Positions 29,701 to 39,597 of a stretch of 64,000 nucleotides of DNA are shown here, piece by piece. Location of the stretch: NCBI RefSeq assembly GCF_900114735.1, contig NZ_FOUA01000004.1, positions 62,001 to 126,000 of the forward strand, given 5' to 3'. The stretch's first letter is position 1. Every line of letters starts with the position of its first letter. The DNA comes from Halopseudomonas bauzanensis. Lineage in GTDB: Bacteria > Pseudomonadota > Gammaproteobacteria > Pseudomonadales > Pseudomonadaceae. Under the pieces are notes generated by a model, which worked only from the letters and a program-made list of their open reading frames with translations, had not been told where the DNA came from and made no database searches. Made by a program: the position numbers and the translations under genes.

Positions 29701-29893
29701 TAGCGACGGTGGTAGCCATGCTTTCCGGGCTGGCGCCCGGCAGACTGGCACTGACCGTGATCACCGGGAAGTCCACCTCCGGCAGCGGTGCCACCGGCAG
29801 CAATCGCCAGGTCAGCAGACCACAGGCCAGCAAGGCCAGAGCCAGCAGACAGCTGGCGATGGGGCGGCTAATGAACAGACGTGCGGGATTCAT
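26795..29893 (-). CDS. muxC: RND efflux permease, MuxC/MdtC type
   Basis: This 1032-residue inner membrane transporter has the HAE1/RND layout: twelve membrane segments, with two large periplasmic loops after the first and seventh. Proton relay acids are in LVVDDAIVVLENVERHIENG in the fourth segment. The early motif LPEVDFPVITVSASLPGASPES is typical of the porter domain. It overlaps the upstream permease by one base and the downstream channel gene by four. In MdtB-MdtC and MuxB-MuxC pumps two different permeases form a heterotrimer; the presence of two unequal copies here predicts the same. Substrates in relatives include novobiocin, aztreonam, macrolides and bile salts. Confidence 0.87.
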   Translation of the reverse strand: MNPARLFISRPIASCLLALALLACGLLTWRLLPVAPLPEVDFPVITVSASLPGASPESMATTVATPLERALGSISGVVAITSSSNQGSTQIMLQFELDRNIDEAAREVQAAINTVRGELPAGMPGNPEYRKINPSQAPIMALALSSANLDSSDLYDAASTILAQKLAQISGVGEVNVTGASLPAVRVQLDPGALLHNGIALDEVRSAITQSTALYPLGFVEDDVHRWRVGISDSLRTAEQYRELVIRHQDGAVVRLGDLATVTDSVENRYTSGFHNHRPAVILMVSRQSGANIVRTIDAIHEQLPQLQALMPTDSELAVVMDRSPVIRSTLNEAQFTLVLASLLVVLVVWLFLGSARTALIPSVALPVSLVGSFVVMYFYGFSLNNLSLMALIVAAGLVVDDAIVVLENVERHIENGLTPFQAALKGTGEVGFTLLAMNVALVVVFVSILFMGGIVERLFREFSITLAAAMLISLLVSLTLTPSLCALWLKSRAEQTPGVVARYSESLFSDLREGYQNTLDWALRHGVLILLALAAVIASNAWLYVNITKETLPQQDTGQIRGFVRGDDGFSFRVMQPKIEAYRQFILADPAVQDLTGTSGGASGTTNAQLSINLKPLEERGVSAQQVIERLRQNPPQIPGAIMFLMVDQDIYLGSPFRRSEHEVVLRSDSLEDLKIWSQRVSEGMQELPELVDVDAAGGEETRQVMLDIDREAARRLGVDMATIASVLNNSFSQRQVATLYDELNQYRVVMELDPRYTEDPAVLAQIEVITNAGTRVPLSAFASWDYGMASDRVRHDGQFASVGVGYALAPGVTAYEAEQAIDRLLGEIMLPTSVHTVPASSGRPDFSVNLNQPWLLLWVVLAVYLVLGVLYESTLHPLTILSTLPSAGVGALLALNLSGTNFSLIALLGLFLLIGVVMKNAIMMIDFALDAQRRDGLPPQAAIRRAAVLRLRPILMTNLAGLLGAVPLVLGFGEGAEMRRPLGITIIGGLAVSQLLTLYTTPVIYLYLERLRQRVLRHREQPADSMNPSP

Positions 29894-32800
29894 CAGCCCT
29901 GACTCGCCACGTCCGCACCCGCCGGTTTGCGGCGACGGCTCAGCCGGTCAAAGAACAGATAGACCACCGGCGTGGTGAACAGGGTCAGCACCTGGCTGAC
30001 CAGCAAACCTCCGACCATTACCAGCCCCAGCGGCTGGCGCAGCTCGGCACCCGAGCCGCTGGCCAACATCAATGGCACCGCACCGAACAGCGCCGCCAGG
30101 GTAGTCATCAGAATCGGCCGGAAACGCAGCATCGCTGCACGGTGAATCGCCTGCCGTGGCGTCATGCCCTGGTTGCGCTGGGCCTCGAGAGCGAAGTCCA
30201 CCATCATGATGCCGTTCTTCTTCACCAGGCCGATCAACAACACCACCCCGACTACCGCGATCATATCCAGCGCCCGGCCACTGACCAGCAGCGCCAACAA
30301 CGCACCGACGGTTGCCGATGGCAGCGTGGACAGAATGGTGATCGGGTGGATGGTGCTCTCATAGAGCACGCCCAGCACGATGTACATGGTCAGCACCGCC
30401 GCCAGGATCAACCACAGGGTGTTGGCCAGCGAGGCCTGGAACGCTTCGGCGGCACCCTGGAAGCGGGTTTCGATCTCCGCCGGCAGGCCCAGTTCCTGCT
30501 CCACCTGCTGGATCGCCGCTACCGCCTGGCCAAGCGATGAACCCGCGCCCAGATTGAACGACACCGTAGCCACCGGGAACTGTCCCTGATGGTTGACCAT
30601 CAGCGGCGTGGCCCGCTGGTGCAGCCGCGCCACTGTAGCCAGGGGAGCCTGACCGCCCGAGGCGGTAGGCACGTAGATGCTGCGCAGCGCCTCCGGCCCC
30701 TGAGCTAGCGCCGGGTCCATCTCCAGCACCACCCGATACTGGTTGGCCTGGGTGAACAGCGTGGAGATCTGCCGCTGGCCGAAGGCGTTCTGCAGTACCT
30801 CGGCGATAGTCGATACACTCACGCCGAGGCGTGCCGCCGCGTCGCGGTCAATTTCCAGGTAGAGTTCCTGGCCGCGCTGCTGCAGGTCGGACGCCACGTC
30901 GGCCAGTTCCGGCCGCTGCCCCAAGGCATCCACCATGCGTGGCACCCATTCACCGAGCGTCTCGCTGTCGAGGCTGGTGAGGGTGAACTGGTACTGGGTG
31001 CGGGCCACCCGGTCCTCAATGCTCAGTTCCTGCACCGGCTGGAACCACGCCTGGATACCTTCCACCTCAGCCGCCCGCTGGCGCAGCCGCTCGATGACGG
31101 TAAACACCGTTTCGCTGCGTTCACTGTGCGGCGGCAGATTGATGAACATGCGCCCGCTGTTGAGGCTGGTGTTGGTACCATCCACGCCGATGAAGGATGA
31201 CAGGCTGACCACGCCGGTGCCGTCCAGCAGGGCTGCGGCCAGGGCCTGCTGCCGCTCGCCCATGGCGCCGAAGGAGATATCCTGTGGCGCTTCGGTCACC
31301 ACCTGGATCACGCCGCTGTCCTGCACCGGAAAGAAATCCTTGGGCACCGCAAGATACAGCAGCGCCGTCAGCGCGACCGTCGCCACCATCACCAACAGCA
31401 TCAGCGGCTGACGGTTCAGTGCCCAGTCCAGCCACTCGCCATAGCGGCGGATAGTCCGGCTCATCAGCCCCGCCCCCTCAGCTGGCTCATCATGGGTCAG
31501 CGGCTCGCGCAGCATGCGCGCACACATCATCGGCGTCAGAGTCAGGGATACCACCAGCGAGATGGCAATGGCCACCGCCAGGGTCACCGCAAACTCATGG
31601 AACAACCGGCCCACCAGATCGCCCATGAACAACAACGGAATCAAGACCGCGATCAGCGACAGGGTCAACGAGACCAGGGTGAAGCCAATCTCCGCTGCCC
31701 CCTTGAGCGCCGCCTCCATTGGCGAAGCGCCCTTCTCCCGGTGCCGCGCAACGTTCTCCAGCATGACGATGGCATCGTCCACCACGAAGCCGGTGGCGAT
31801 GGTCAGCGCCATCAGCGTCAGGTTGTTGATGGAAAAGTCCATCAGGTACATGAAACCGAAGGTGCCGATCAGGGACAACGGCACGGCAATGCTGGGAATG
31901 ATGGTGGCGGGGATACTGCGCAAGAAGGCGAAGGTCACCAGCACCACCAGGAATATCGCGAACAGCAATTCATGCTGCACATCGCGTATCGACGCGCGGA
32001 TGCTCTGAGTGCGGTCGGTGAGCATGGTCACATCCACCGCTGCGGGCAGGGTTGCCGTCAACTGCGGCAATAGCGCCTGCACCCGATCCGCTACCTCGAT
32101 GACGTTGGCGCCGGGCTGGCGCTGCACGTTGAGCAGCACCGCCGGCTGGGTATCGGCCCAGGCCGCAAGAAAGCGATCCTCGGCTCCATCGATGATCGTG
32201 GCCACGTCACCCAGGCGCAGCGCGGCGCCATCCTGCCAGGCCAGAATCAGCTCGCGGTAGTCCTCAACCGAACGGATCTGGTCGTTGGCATCCAGCATTG
32301 TGGTGCGGTGGGGGCCGTCAAAGCTGCCCTTGGGCTGGTTGACGTTGGTGGCGTCGATAGCGACGCGCACATCGTCCAGACTGAGACCGCGGGCGGCCAG
32401 CGCCCCGGGATTGGCTTGCACCCGCAGAGCCGGTCGCTGGCCGCCAGCCAGGCTGACCATACCTACCCCTGATAGCTGGGCGAGTTTCTGGGCCATGCGG
32501 GTATCGACCAGATCATGAATCTGCGGCAACGGCATCGCATCGGAAGTGATGGCCAGGGTAAGAATGGGCGCGTCGGCCGGGTTGACCTTGCGGTAGATCG
32601 GCGGCGCCGGCAGATCATTGGGCAGCAGGCTGTCAGCGGTATTGATCGCCGCCTGCACCTCCTGCTCCGCCACTCCGAGATCCACTGCCAGACCGAACTG
32701 CAGAGTAATCACCGAGGCACCAGCGGAACTGGTAGAAGACATCTGCTCGAGCCCGGGGATCTGTCCCAGATGCCGCTCCAGCGGCGCGGTAATGGTCCGT

Positions 32801-32982
32801 GCGGTAACCTTGGGCCCCGCACCGGGCTGGAAGGTGAATACCTGAATGATCGGGTAGTCCACCTGGGGCAGCGCCGCGACCGGCAACATCCGCCAGGCGA
32901 TGATGCCGCTAATCAGAAAGGCCAGCATCAGTAATGAAGTGGCAACCGGGCGCAGGATGAAGGGGCGCGACAGGTTGTTCAT
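29893..32982 (-). CDS. muxB: RND efflux permease, MuxB/MdtB type
   Basis: This 1029-residue permease is the first of two in the operon. It has the RND fold with [20 protein letters not shown] in the porter domain and [20 protein letters not shown] in the fourth membrane segment, whose Asp pair carries protons. The two permeases are clearly related along the whole length but distinct, as in MdtB/MdtC. The C-terminus is short and basic ([10 protein letters not shown]). It starts 52 bases after the adaptor gene and overlaps muxC by one base. It would act in the inner membrane, proton driven, with the adaptor and the outer membrane channel. Confidence 0.87.
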   Translation of the reverse strand: MNNLSRPFILRPVATSLLMLAFLISGIIAWRMLPVAALPQVDYPIIQVFTFQPGAGPKVTARTITAPLERHLGQIPGLEQMSSTSSAGASVITLQFGLAVDLGVAEQEVQAAINTADSLLPNDLPAPPIYRKVNPADAPILTLAITSDAMPLPQIHDLVDTRMAQKLAQLSGVGMVSLAGGQRPALRVQANPGALAARGLSLDDVRVAIDATNVNQPKGSFDGPHRTTMLDANDQIRSVEDYRELILAWQDGAALRLGDVATIIDGAEDRFLAAWADTQPAVLLNVQRQPGANVIEVADRVQALLPQLTATLPAAVDVTMLTDRTQSIRASIRDVQHELLFAIFLVVLVTFAFLRSIPATIIPSIAVPLSLIGTFGFMYLMDFSINNLTLMALTIATGFVVDDAIVMLENVARHREKGASPMEAALKGAAEIGFTLVSLTLSLIAVLIPLLFMGDLVGRLFHEFAVTLAVAIAISLVVSLTLTPMMCARMLREPLTHDEPAEGAGLMSRTIRRYGEWLDWALNRQPLMLLVMVATVALTALLYLAVPKDFFPVQDSGVIQVVTEAPQDISFGAMGERQQALAAALLDGTGVVSLSSFIGVDGTNTSLNSGRMFINLPPHSERSETVFTVIERLRQRAAEVEGIQAWFQPVQELSIEDRVARTQYQFTLTSLDSETLGEWVPRMVDALGQRPELADVASDLQQRGQELYLEIDRDAAARLGVSVSTIAEVLQNAFGQRQISTLFTQANQYRVVLEMDPALAQGPEALRSIYVPTASGGQAPLATVARLHQRATPLMVNHQGQFPVATVSFNLGAGSSLGQAVAAIQQVEQELGLPAEIETRFQGAAEAFQASLANTLWLILAAVLTMYIVLGVLYESTIHPITILSTLPSATVGALLALLVSGRALDMIAVVGVVLLIGLVKKNGIMMVDFALEAQRNQGMTPRQAIHRAAMLRFRPILMTTLAALFGAVPLMLASGSGAELRQPLGLVMVGGLLVSQVLTLFTTPVVYLFFDRLSRRRKPAGADVASQG

Positions 32983-33034
32983 CTATCGCTGCCCCCGACC
33001 TGTGGCAGAGGCTTCAGGGCGATCAGACACCTCA

Positions 33035-34198
33035 TCAGCCAGCGGCCCCGTCGGTAATCACCACTTCGCGGCCATCGCGCAGCCGGTCGAGCCCTTCCAG
33101 CACCACCAACTCCTGTTCCTCCAGCCCCTCGGTTACCGCCACCCGACCGTCAGCAGTGGCGCCCAGCTTGACCAGCCGGGTATAGGCCTTGCTTTCTTCT
33201 GCATTGATCACGTAGACATAGGTTCCTCTGGAACCGAACTGCACGGCATCCGAGGGGATGGTGATTACCGAAGGCAATGTCTGCAACCGCAGGCGGACAT
33301 TGACGAACTGGTTGGGGAACAGCTCGTCATCGCCATTCTCGAACAGTGCCTTGACCCGCAACGTGCCGGTGGCGATATCGATCTGGTTATCCATGGTATG
33401 CAGTTGGCCACGGGCCAGCACCTGCTGTTCATTGCGGTCCAGCGCCTGCACGGCCAGCGCTTCGCCGCTGCTGACGGCCCGACGCAGCGCCGGCACATCC
33501 GGTTCCGGCACGGTGAACTCCACAGCTATCGGGCGCATCTGGGTGATACTGACCAGCCCCTCGGTGTCGCTGCTGCTCACCAGGTTGCCAGCATCTACGC
33601 GGCGCAGGCCCAGCTTGCCGGCGATGGGTGCCTCGATCCGGGTCCAGGACAACTGCAGCCGGGCATCCTCGACCTGAGCCGCATTGGCCTTGAGCGTGCC
33701 ACGAAGCTCCTCTACCAATGCCCGCTGGCTGGTCAGTTGCTGGCGAGCAATGGAATCCTGTTCGTACAGCCCTTCATACAACTCCAGATCCGCCTGGGCG
33801 TTGGCCAGTTGCGCCTGATTCTGCTGAGCCAGACCTTCGGCCTGGGCCAACTGGGCCCGATAAGGCGCCGGATCGATCTCGGCCAGCAAGGTGCCCTGCT
33901 CCACCTCGGCACCTTCAGTAAACAGCACCCGGGTAAGCTCCCCGTCAACCCGACTGCGCACCGTGACCGCATTGAGCGGGGTAACGGTGCCGATAGATCT
34001 GATCTGCACATCGAGGCTGCCGCGCTGCACAGGGACAACCCGCACCGGGGTCGGCTGGCTCCACGCGCTGCGCTGGGGTAAGGGTGCCGAGGGTGGATTC
34101 CTGGCCAGCAGGTAGCCAATTCCGATCAGTATCAACAGCAATATCAGGATGCCGATCAGGCGCTTGTGACGAACGGACAATGACGGAGAATCGGTCAT
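33035..34198 (-). CDS. muxA: RND efflux periplasmic adaptor, MuxA/MdtA type
   Basis: This 387-residue membrane fusion protein has one N-terminal membrane anchor (about residues 13-32, LIGILILLLILIGIGYLLA) and no lipobox. A biotinyl-lipoyl domain comes next (residues about 65-100 and 185-215, the latter with TRIEAPIAGKLGLRRVDAGN), split by a coiled-coil hairpin rich in Gln, Ala and Leu. Beta-barrel and membrane-proximal domains complete the family order. The ATG at 34198 was chosen because it precedes the anchor directly; an upstream frame to 34261 adds unrelated residues. It is the first gene of the operon and links permease to outer channel. Confidence 0.87.
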   Translation of the reverse strand: MTDSPSLSVRHKRLIGILILLLILIGIGYLLARNPPSAPLPQRSAWSQPTPVRVVPVQRGSLDVQIRSIGTVTPLNAVTVRSRVDGELTRVLFTEGAEVEQGTLLAEIDPAPYRAQLAQAEGLAQQNQAQLANAQADLELYEGLYEQDSIARQQLTSQRALVEELRGTLKANAAQVEDARLQLSWTRIEAPIAGKLGLRRVDAGNLVSSSDTEGLVSITQMRPIAVEFTVPEPDVPALRRAVSSGEALAVQALDRNEQQVLARGQLHTMDNQIDIATGTLRVKALFENGDDELFPNQFVNVRLRLQTLPSVITIPSDAVQFGSRGTYVYVINAEESKAYTRLVKLGATADGRVAVTEGLEEQELVVLEGLDRLRDGREVVITDGAAG

Positions 34199-34366
34199 GG
34201 AAAAGCACAAACCCAGGATGAGAGGAAACGGAGGCCCAGCGCCGCAATAGCGACAAGCCAATAATGGCGGGCAAGCGGAGCAGCGGCAACAGTAAATGAT
34301 CGATATGCCACCTGCAAACGATTCTATTTATCAAAATAAGACCAACAATCATGCCCACGGCCATAA

Positions 34367-34396
34367 AAAAACCGCATGCCCAGGGACATGCGGTTT
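34367..34396 (-). terminator. Intrinsic terminator of ppiD
   Basis: On the minus strand AAACCGCATG and CATGCGGTTT form a 10-bp stem with an 8-base loop, followed by a run of seven T. It lies 25 bases beyond the ppiD stop and just upstream of the efflux operon. Confidence 0.9.
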
Positions 34397-34420
34397 CTTA
34401 TCGAGCAGCATCACTGTGGA

Positions 34421-36301
34421 TCAGAAACGCTCGATATCAGCCTGTTCCTGCAGCTGTTGCTGGACGCCAGCGAAGTCCTGCTCACCGGTCTGGCCAGCGA
34501 TGTAGTCGCCATACATGGGCGAATCGGCTTCAGCCAGCGCTTCCTCGGGGATCGAGACACCACGCAGTTCGACGATCCACTGGCTGCCGTCAGGCTGACG
34601 GAAGTGCGCATACTCCGGTGTAGAGCCGGGTTTCGACATAGTGAAGACGTTACGCAGCAGCGCCTGAGTAACATCCCGATCGGAACGGCTTATGGCTTCA
34701 TGCACCTGCCACTCATTACCCAGCTCAGCGGCCAGTGCCTGGGTGTCCAGCTCGCCCTGCTCCAGTTGCGTCACCCATTGCTCTGCTCGTTCAGCCGCCA
34801 GCTCGCTGGCTTTGCGGAACTGCAGCAGGTCAGCGATCTCGGCACGCACCTCGTCCAGCGGCCGCTGCTCCGGCTTCAGGTGTTCCTTGACCCGTACTAC
34901 CGCCACAGTATCAGCATCCAGCTCGATCAATTGGCTATTACGCCGATCAACCAGCACGTCTTCGGCAAAGGCCGCAGCCATGATCCTGGGATTAGCGGTC
35001 AGGCCTTCCCCACCGGAGCGCTCCAGCGGGCCGTGGGTTTCGACTTCCACGTTCAGTATCCGCGCCGGCTCGGCCAGGTCTTCGGATTCATAGGCCAGAT
35101 TCGCCAGCTCCCGCGAAGCCTCGACAAAGCGCCGCTCTACCTGCTCGGCCTTGAGCTCCTGCTCCAGCGTCGGACGCATGGACTCCAGCGAAGGTACTTC
35201 CGGCGATTGCAGGTCGGTCAGCTTGACCAGATGCACACCGAAACGGCTGCGCACCGGCTCGGATACCTGGTTTTCCTCCAGGGCGAACAGCGCATCGTCG
35301 AAGGCTGGATCGAAACTGCCATGTTCGACATAGCCCATATCGCCGCCATTGTTCGACGTACCGGGATCGTCCGATACTTCCTTGGCCAGCGCCGCAAAGT
35401 CTTCACCCGCATCGAGCCGCGCCTTGACCGCCGCAGCCTCTTCCAGAACAGCCGCCTCATCGTCGCTTACTTCGAAGAGGATATGCGAAGCGCGACGCTG
35501 CTCGGTCAGGTTGCCAACCTCGCGCTGGTACAGGGATTCCAGGGCAGCTTCATCCACCTCGGCGCCCTCGAAGAAGTCGCTGCGCGAGAGTGTCAGGGTT
35601 TCCAACACCACTTGTTCCTCAGTGAGGAAATCAGCCTGATTGTCGTTGTAGTACTGCTCCACCTCCGCATCGCTCACCTCGACGCTGGCAGCGTCGGTGT
35701 CCAGTTCGATCACCGCAAAGTCACGGCTCTGGTTTTCCAGCCGGGCAAGCATCTGCCGCTCAGCTGGTGTGGCGAAGGATGTGGCCTGATAGGCATTACG
35801 CAGCTGCGCGAGCATCAGCTCCTGGCGTACCAGATCGCGGAACGCCATGCGCGAGCTCATACCCATGTTGCGGATCACCACATCGAACCGGTTGGCATCG
35901 AATTGGCCATTGGTTTGAAAATCCGGCGTGTTCAACAACATGTGGTCAACCATCTGCTCGGAGATGCGCAGATTCGCATCCTGGGCGCCCTCCAGCAGAA
36001 CGGCACGCTGGATCAGCCCTTCCAGCACCGATTCACGCAACAGGCGCTCGTCAATCATGTCCGGATCGAACTGTTCGCCCAGTTGCTGCAATTGCTGGGT
36101 CAGTTGGCGACGCTGCAGAGAAACAGCCTGTTCGAACTCTGCCGTGCTGATGACGGTGCCGTTGACCTCGGCTGCCTTCTGGTCGTTGCTGGTGAAACGG
36201 CTGATGGATTCCCAGCCGGTCATCGCGAAAACCAAAACAATGACGCCTACGATCACTTTCGCGACCCAGCTCTGCGCCTTGTCCCTCATGTTTTGCAGCA
36301 T
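34421..36301 (-). CDS. ppiD: Periplasmic folding chaperone PpiD (SurA_N/parvulin)
   Basis: PpiD is an inner-membrane-anchored periplasmic chaperone that sits at the Sec translocon exit and helps outer membrane proteins fold. The 626-residue protein has a single membrane anchor (about residues 12-33, WVAKVIVGVIVLVFAMTGWE), a long SurA_N-like helical part, one parvulin-type domain in the middle (about residues 260-360, with ASHILFEV and GGDMGYVEHGSFDPAFDDALF), and a C-terminal SurA_N-like portion. Two ATG codons are adjacent (36304 and 36301); I chose the second, which gives the usual MLQNMRD start. hupB is upstream with its own terminator. Parvulin domains in PpiD are typically inactive. Confidence 0.92.
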   Translation of the reverse strand: MLQNMRDKAQSWVAKVIVGVIVLVFAMTGWESISRFTSNDQKAAEVNGTVISTAEFEQAVSLQRRQLTQQLQQLGEQFDPDMIDERLLRESVLEGLIQRAVLLEGAQDANLRISEQMVDHMLLNTPDFQTNGQFDANRFDVVIRNMGMSSRMAFRDLVRQELMLAQLRNAYQATSFATPAERQMLARLENQSRDFAVIELDTDAASVEVSDAEVEQYYNDNQADFLTEEQVVLETLTLSRSDFFEGAEVDEAALESLYQREVGNLTEQRRASHILFEVSDDEAAVLEEAAAVKARLDAGEDFAALAKEVSDDPGTSNNGGDMGYVEHGSFDPAFDDALFALEENQVSEPVRSRFGVHLVKLTDLQSPEVPSLESMRPTLEQELKAEQVERRFVEASRELANLAYESEDLAEPARILNVEVETHGPLERSGGEGLTANPRIMAAAFAEDVLVDRRNSQLIELDADTVAVVRVKEHLKPEQRPLDEVRAEIADLLQFRKASELAAERAEQWVTQLEQGELDTQALAAELGNEWQVHEAISRSDRDVTQALLRNVFTMSKPGSTPEYAHFRQPDGSQWIVELRGVSIPEEALAEADSPMYGDYIAGQTGEQDFAGVQQQLQEQADIERF

Positions 36302-36396
36302 CATGCCCCCAAATCTGCTTGTCGGTCGTCTGTGGTATCAGACGACAGAACTGGCGGCCCCACGGAGCTGCCAGCTCGTCCATATTCTGTACAACA

Positions 36397-36427
36397 AAAA
36401 AAGGCGCACCGGATTGATGCGCCTTTT
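36397..36427 (-). terminator. Intrinsic terminator of hupB
   Basis: Minus-strand AAAAGGCGCA / TGCGCCTTTT with a nine-base loop, followed by seven T in total. It is about 100 bases downstream of the hupB stop and about 95 bases before ppiD. Confidence 0.88.
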
Positions 36428-36528
36428 CGGGAACTGACTGAACCTCTTTGTCTTTCCTGCTGACCAGGAGTCCAAAGCATGCCGCAACAGGTGTTATGGC
36501 GGCATGTCCTGTCAGTTGCGGGACGCTA

Positions 36529-36801
36529 TCAGTTGACGGCGTCCTTGAGTGCTTTACCAGCCTTGAAGCCGGGAATCTTGGCAGCGCTGATTTCAATCGG
36601 CTCGCCAGTTTGCGGGTTGCGACCAGTACGGGCAGCGCGCTCTTTGACGGCAAAGGTACCAAAGCCTACCAGAACAACCGAATCACCTTCCTTCAGAGCA
36701 CCAGTAACGGACTCGATGACGGCGTCCAGAGCACGACCGGCGGCAGCTTTCGGAATATCGGCAGATGCAGCAATGGCATCGATCAATTCAGACTTGTTCA
36801 C
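36529..36801 (-). CDS. hupB: DNA-binding protein HU-beta
   Basis: HU is a small nucleoid protein that bends DNA and aids replication, repair and transcription. The 90-residue protein has the complete fold: two N-terminal helices ([20 protein letters not shown]), the core [22 protein letters not shown], and the DNA-contacting arms [20 protein letters not shown] with the conserved RNP tip. The start codon is GTG at 36799-36801 (minus strand), fixed by GGGGA seven bases upstream and by the MNKSEL start of the family. It lies between lon and ppiD, the standard Pseudomonas order. Confidence 0.96.
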   Translation of the reverse strand: MNKSELIDAIAASADIPKAAAGRALDAVIESVTGALKEGDSVVLVGFGTFAVKERAARTGRNPQTGEPIEISAAKIPGFKAGKALKDAVN

Positions 36802-37012
36802 TCTAAGTCCCCTTATACATTTCAGTGAGTTGTTTAGTCGTTATGTAAGCTTGTGGTTCTAGCAACGCTGTAGCCAGTCAGCATACCTGCTTGGGTCGAA
36901 GCACGCTTTATATCAAGCGCTCAAAAACCGTGTCAAGGAATGCTTGCCGTTTCGCCAGCATGGCTGATGGGCCAAGCTTCATCGCCTGGACCCAATGCCG
37001 GCTAGCTTAACA

Positions 37013-39412
37013 TCAATGAGTGCTGATGCGCCCTTTCGCGTCAGCATTATGAGGCTCTTCCTTGGCGACGATTCCATCCCCTTCTTCCTTCAAGGGCTCC
37101 GGCATGTATTGCAGCGCAATCTGCAGCACCTCGTCAATCCATTTTACCGGGATAACCTCAATATCCTCCTTGATATTGTCGGGAATCTCCCTCAGGTCCT
37201 TGATATTGTCATGGGGAATCACCACCGTACGAATGCCGCCACGGTGCGCCGCCAGTAATTTTTCCTTCAGGCCACCGATCGGCAGAACCTGCCCGCGCAG
37301 GGTAATCTCACCGGTCATGGCGACATCGGCACGCACCGGAATTCTGCTCAGCGCTGAAACCAGTGCGGTACACATACCGATACCGGCACTGGGGCCATCC
37401 TTTGGTGTAGCACCCTCGGGAACGTGGATATGCACGTCGTGCTTCTCGTGGAAGTCCGCACCGATGCCCAGGCTCGCGGCACGGCTGCGTACGACCGTCA
37501 TCGCCGCGCTGATGGACTCCTGCATCACATCACCCAGCGAACCGGTCTTGATCTGGCGCCCCTTGCCCGGCATGACCGCCGCTTCGATGCTCAGCAGCTC
37601 GCCGCCGACCTGGGTCCAGGCCAGCCCGGTCACCTGGCCGATCTGATCCGCCTCCTCGGCCAGGCCGTACTTGAACTTGTGCACGCCCAGGTGCTGCTCC
37701 AGCAGCGCGCCATCGACAGTGACGGCCGCCTGGGTGCCCTTCTCCGTCTGCTCACGCACCACCTTGCGGCAGACTTTGGCAATCTGGCGCTCCAGGCCAC
37801 GCACACCGGCTTCGCGAGTGTAATAGCGGATCAGATCCCGTAGCGATTCGGTGGTGAAGGTCAGTTCGTCTTTCTTCAGACCATTGTTCTTGATCTGCTT
37901 GGACACCAGATAGCGCTGGGCGATATTGATCTTCTCGTCCTCGGTATAACCCGGGATGCGGATCACTTCCATGCGGTCGAGCAGCGGCGCCGGGATATTC
38001 ATCGAGTTGGAGGTACAGATGAACATGACGTCGGACAGGTCGTAGTCCACTTCCAGATAGTGATCACTGAAGGCGTGATTCTGTTCCGGGTCCAGCACTT
38101 CAAGCAGCGCCGACGAAGGATCGCCGCGCATGTCCTGCCCCATCTTGTCGATTTCATCGAGCAGGAACAGCGGGTTCTTCACTCCCGCCTTGCTCATCTT
38201 CTGGATCAGCTTGCCCGGCATCGAGCCAATGTAGGTGCGGCGATGGCCACGGATCTCCGCCTCATCACGCACGCCGCCCAGGGCCATACGTACGAACTTG
38301 CGGTTGGTCGCCCGCGCCAGTGATTCACCCAGGGAGGTCTTGCCCACGCCGGGCGGCCCTACCAGGCAGAGCACCGGCCCTTTAAGCTTGCGCACGCGCT
38401 TCTGCACGGCCAGATACTCAAGAATCCGTTCCTTGACCTCTTCCAGGCCGTAATGATCGCTTTCCAGGACCTTCTCAGCGTGCTGGAGATCGTGGCGCAC
38501 GCGGCTGGACTTGGTCCACGGCACGTTACTCAGCCATTCGATATAGGAGCGCACCACAGTGGCCTCGGCGGACATTGGCGACATCATCTTCAGCTTGCCC
38601 AGCTCGGCGTTGGCCTTGTCCAGCGCTTCCTTGCTCATGCCTGAGGCGTCGATCTTGCGCTGCAACTCATCCAGCTCGCTGCTGCCCTCGTCGAGACCGC
38701 CCATTTCCTTCTGGATGGCCTTCATCTGCTCGTTCAGGTAGTACTCGCGCTGGCTGCGCTCCATCTGCTTCTTGACCCGCCCACGGATACGCTTCTCGAC
38801 CTGTAGCAGATCGATCTCGGTATCCAGTACGCCCAGCACGTGCTCCACGCGCTGGCGCACCGCGAGAATTTCCAGAATCGCCTGCTTCTGCTCGACCTTG
38901 AGGTTGAGCTGCGCTGCCATGGTGTCGACCAGCCGCCGCGGGTCGTCAATGCCGGCCAGCGAGCTGACCGCTTCGGCGGGAATCTTCTTGCCGAGATTGA
39001 CGAACTGCTCGAACTGGCTCATCAGACTGCGGACCAGTACCTGCGCCTCACGCTCGTCGAGCACATCCTCTTCGAGCAGCGTCACACTGGCCAGTTGGTA
39101 GCCTTCCAGGTCCTCGACATGCTCAACCCGGGCGCGCTGTTCACCTTCCACCAGCACCTTGACGGTGCCGTCGGGCAGTTTCAGCAGCTGCAGTATGGTG
39201 GCGACAGTGCCGAGCTCATACAGAGCGTCGCGGGTCGGATCGTCATCGGCCGGGTTGCGCTGAGCCAACAGCAGAACCTGCTTGTCGGCGACCATGGCCG
39301 CTTCCAGGGCCTCGATGGATTTATCGCGGCCCACGAACAGCGGAATGACCATGTTGGGGTACACCACCACGTCACGCAGTGGCAATAACGGAAAATCGCT
39401 GAGAGTCGTCAT
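37013..39412 (-). CDS. lon: ATP-dependent protease Lon
   Basis: Lon degrades misfolded and regulatory proteins in the cytoplasm. The 799-residue protein has the full domain order: N-terminal substrate domain (about 1-300), AAA+ module with Walker [14 protein letters not shown] and Walker [12 protein letters not shown], and a C-terminal Ser-Lys protease domain. The catalytic Ser is in [12 protein letters not shown] and the Lys in [17 protein letters not shown]. It ends with a longer tail containing [20 protein letters not shown]. The gene stands alone between clpX and hupB. No clear heat-shock promoter can be read upstream. Confidence 0.97.
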   Translation of the reverse strand: MTTLSDFPLLPLRDVVVYPNMVIPLFVGRDKSIEALEAAMVADKQVLLLAQRNPADDDPTRDALYELGTVATILQLLKLPDGTVKVLVEGEQRARVEHVEDLEGYQLASVTLLEEDVLDEREAQVLVRSLMSQFEQFVNLGKKIPAEAVSSLAGIDDPRRLVDTMAAQLNLKVEQKQAILEILAVRQRVEHVLGVLDTEIDLLQVEKRIRGRVKKQMERSQREYYLNEQMKAIQKEMGGLDEGSSELDELQRKIDASGMSKEALDKANAELGKLKMMSPMSAEATVVRSYIEWLSNVPWTKSSRVRHDLQHAEKVLESDHYGLEEVKERILEYLAVQKRVRKLKGPVLCLVGPPGVGKTSLGESLARATNRKFVRMALGGVRDEAEIRGHRRTYIGSMPGKLIQKMSKAGVKNPLFLLDEIDKMGQDMRGDPSSALLEVLDPEQNHAFSDHYLEVDYDLSDVMFICTSNSMNIPAPLLDRMEVIRIPGYTEDEKINIAQRYLVSKQIKNNGLKKDELTFTTESLRDLIRYYTREAGVRGLERQIAKVCRKVVREQTEKGTQAAVTVDGALLEQHLGVHKFKYGLAEEADQIGQVTGLAWTQVGGELLSIEAAVMPGKGRQIKTGSLGDVMQESISAAMTVVRSRAASLGIGADFHEKHDVHIHVPEGATPKDGPSAGIGMCTALVSALSRIPVRADVAMTGEITLRGQVLPIGGLKEKLLAAHRGGIRTVVIPHDNIKDLREIPDNIKEDIEVIPVKWIDEVLQIALQYMPEPLKEEGDGIVAKEEPHNADAKGRISTH

Positions 39413-39565
39413 GACTTAGGCTCGCTCGCAGTGGGGTGAAGCCACAGGCCTGCACCCGGATTTGAAAATGTCCATGGGTTCAAGATGAGGGCGCATGGAG
39501 CAGATTACAAGATGCAATCACGCCCAAAATCGGGTGGATGCGTATCAATGGACTACGGAAGGGAG

Positions 39566-39590
39566 CCGCGCCGCCAGAACGGCGGCGCGG
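39566..39590 (-). terminator. GC-rich terminator hairpin after clpX
   Basis: CCGCGCCGCC / GGCGGCGCGG form a perfect 10-bp stem with the loop AGAAC, starting seven bases after the clpX stop. The downstream tract is pyrimidine-rich but not a T-run. Confidence 0.65.
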
Positions 39591-39597
39591 GAATCAC

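Noticed and set aside
34376-36463. A 695-codon open frame opposite ppiD
   Set aside because: Antisense shadow of ppiD, running through two terminators, with no recognisable domain.
39413-39597. Heat-shock (sigma-32) promoter for lon
   Set aside because: CTTGAA is present upstream of lon on the minus strand, but no CCCCAT-type -10 lies at the right distance.
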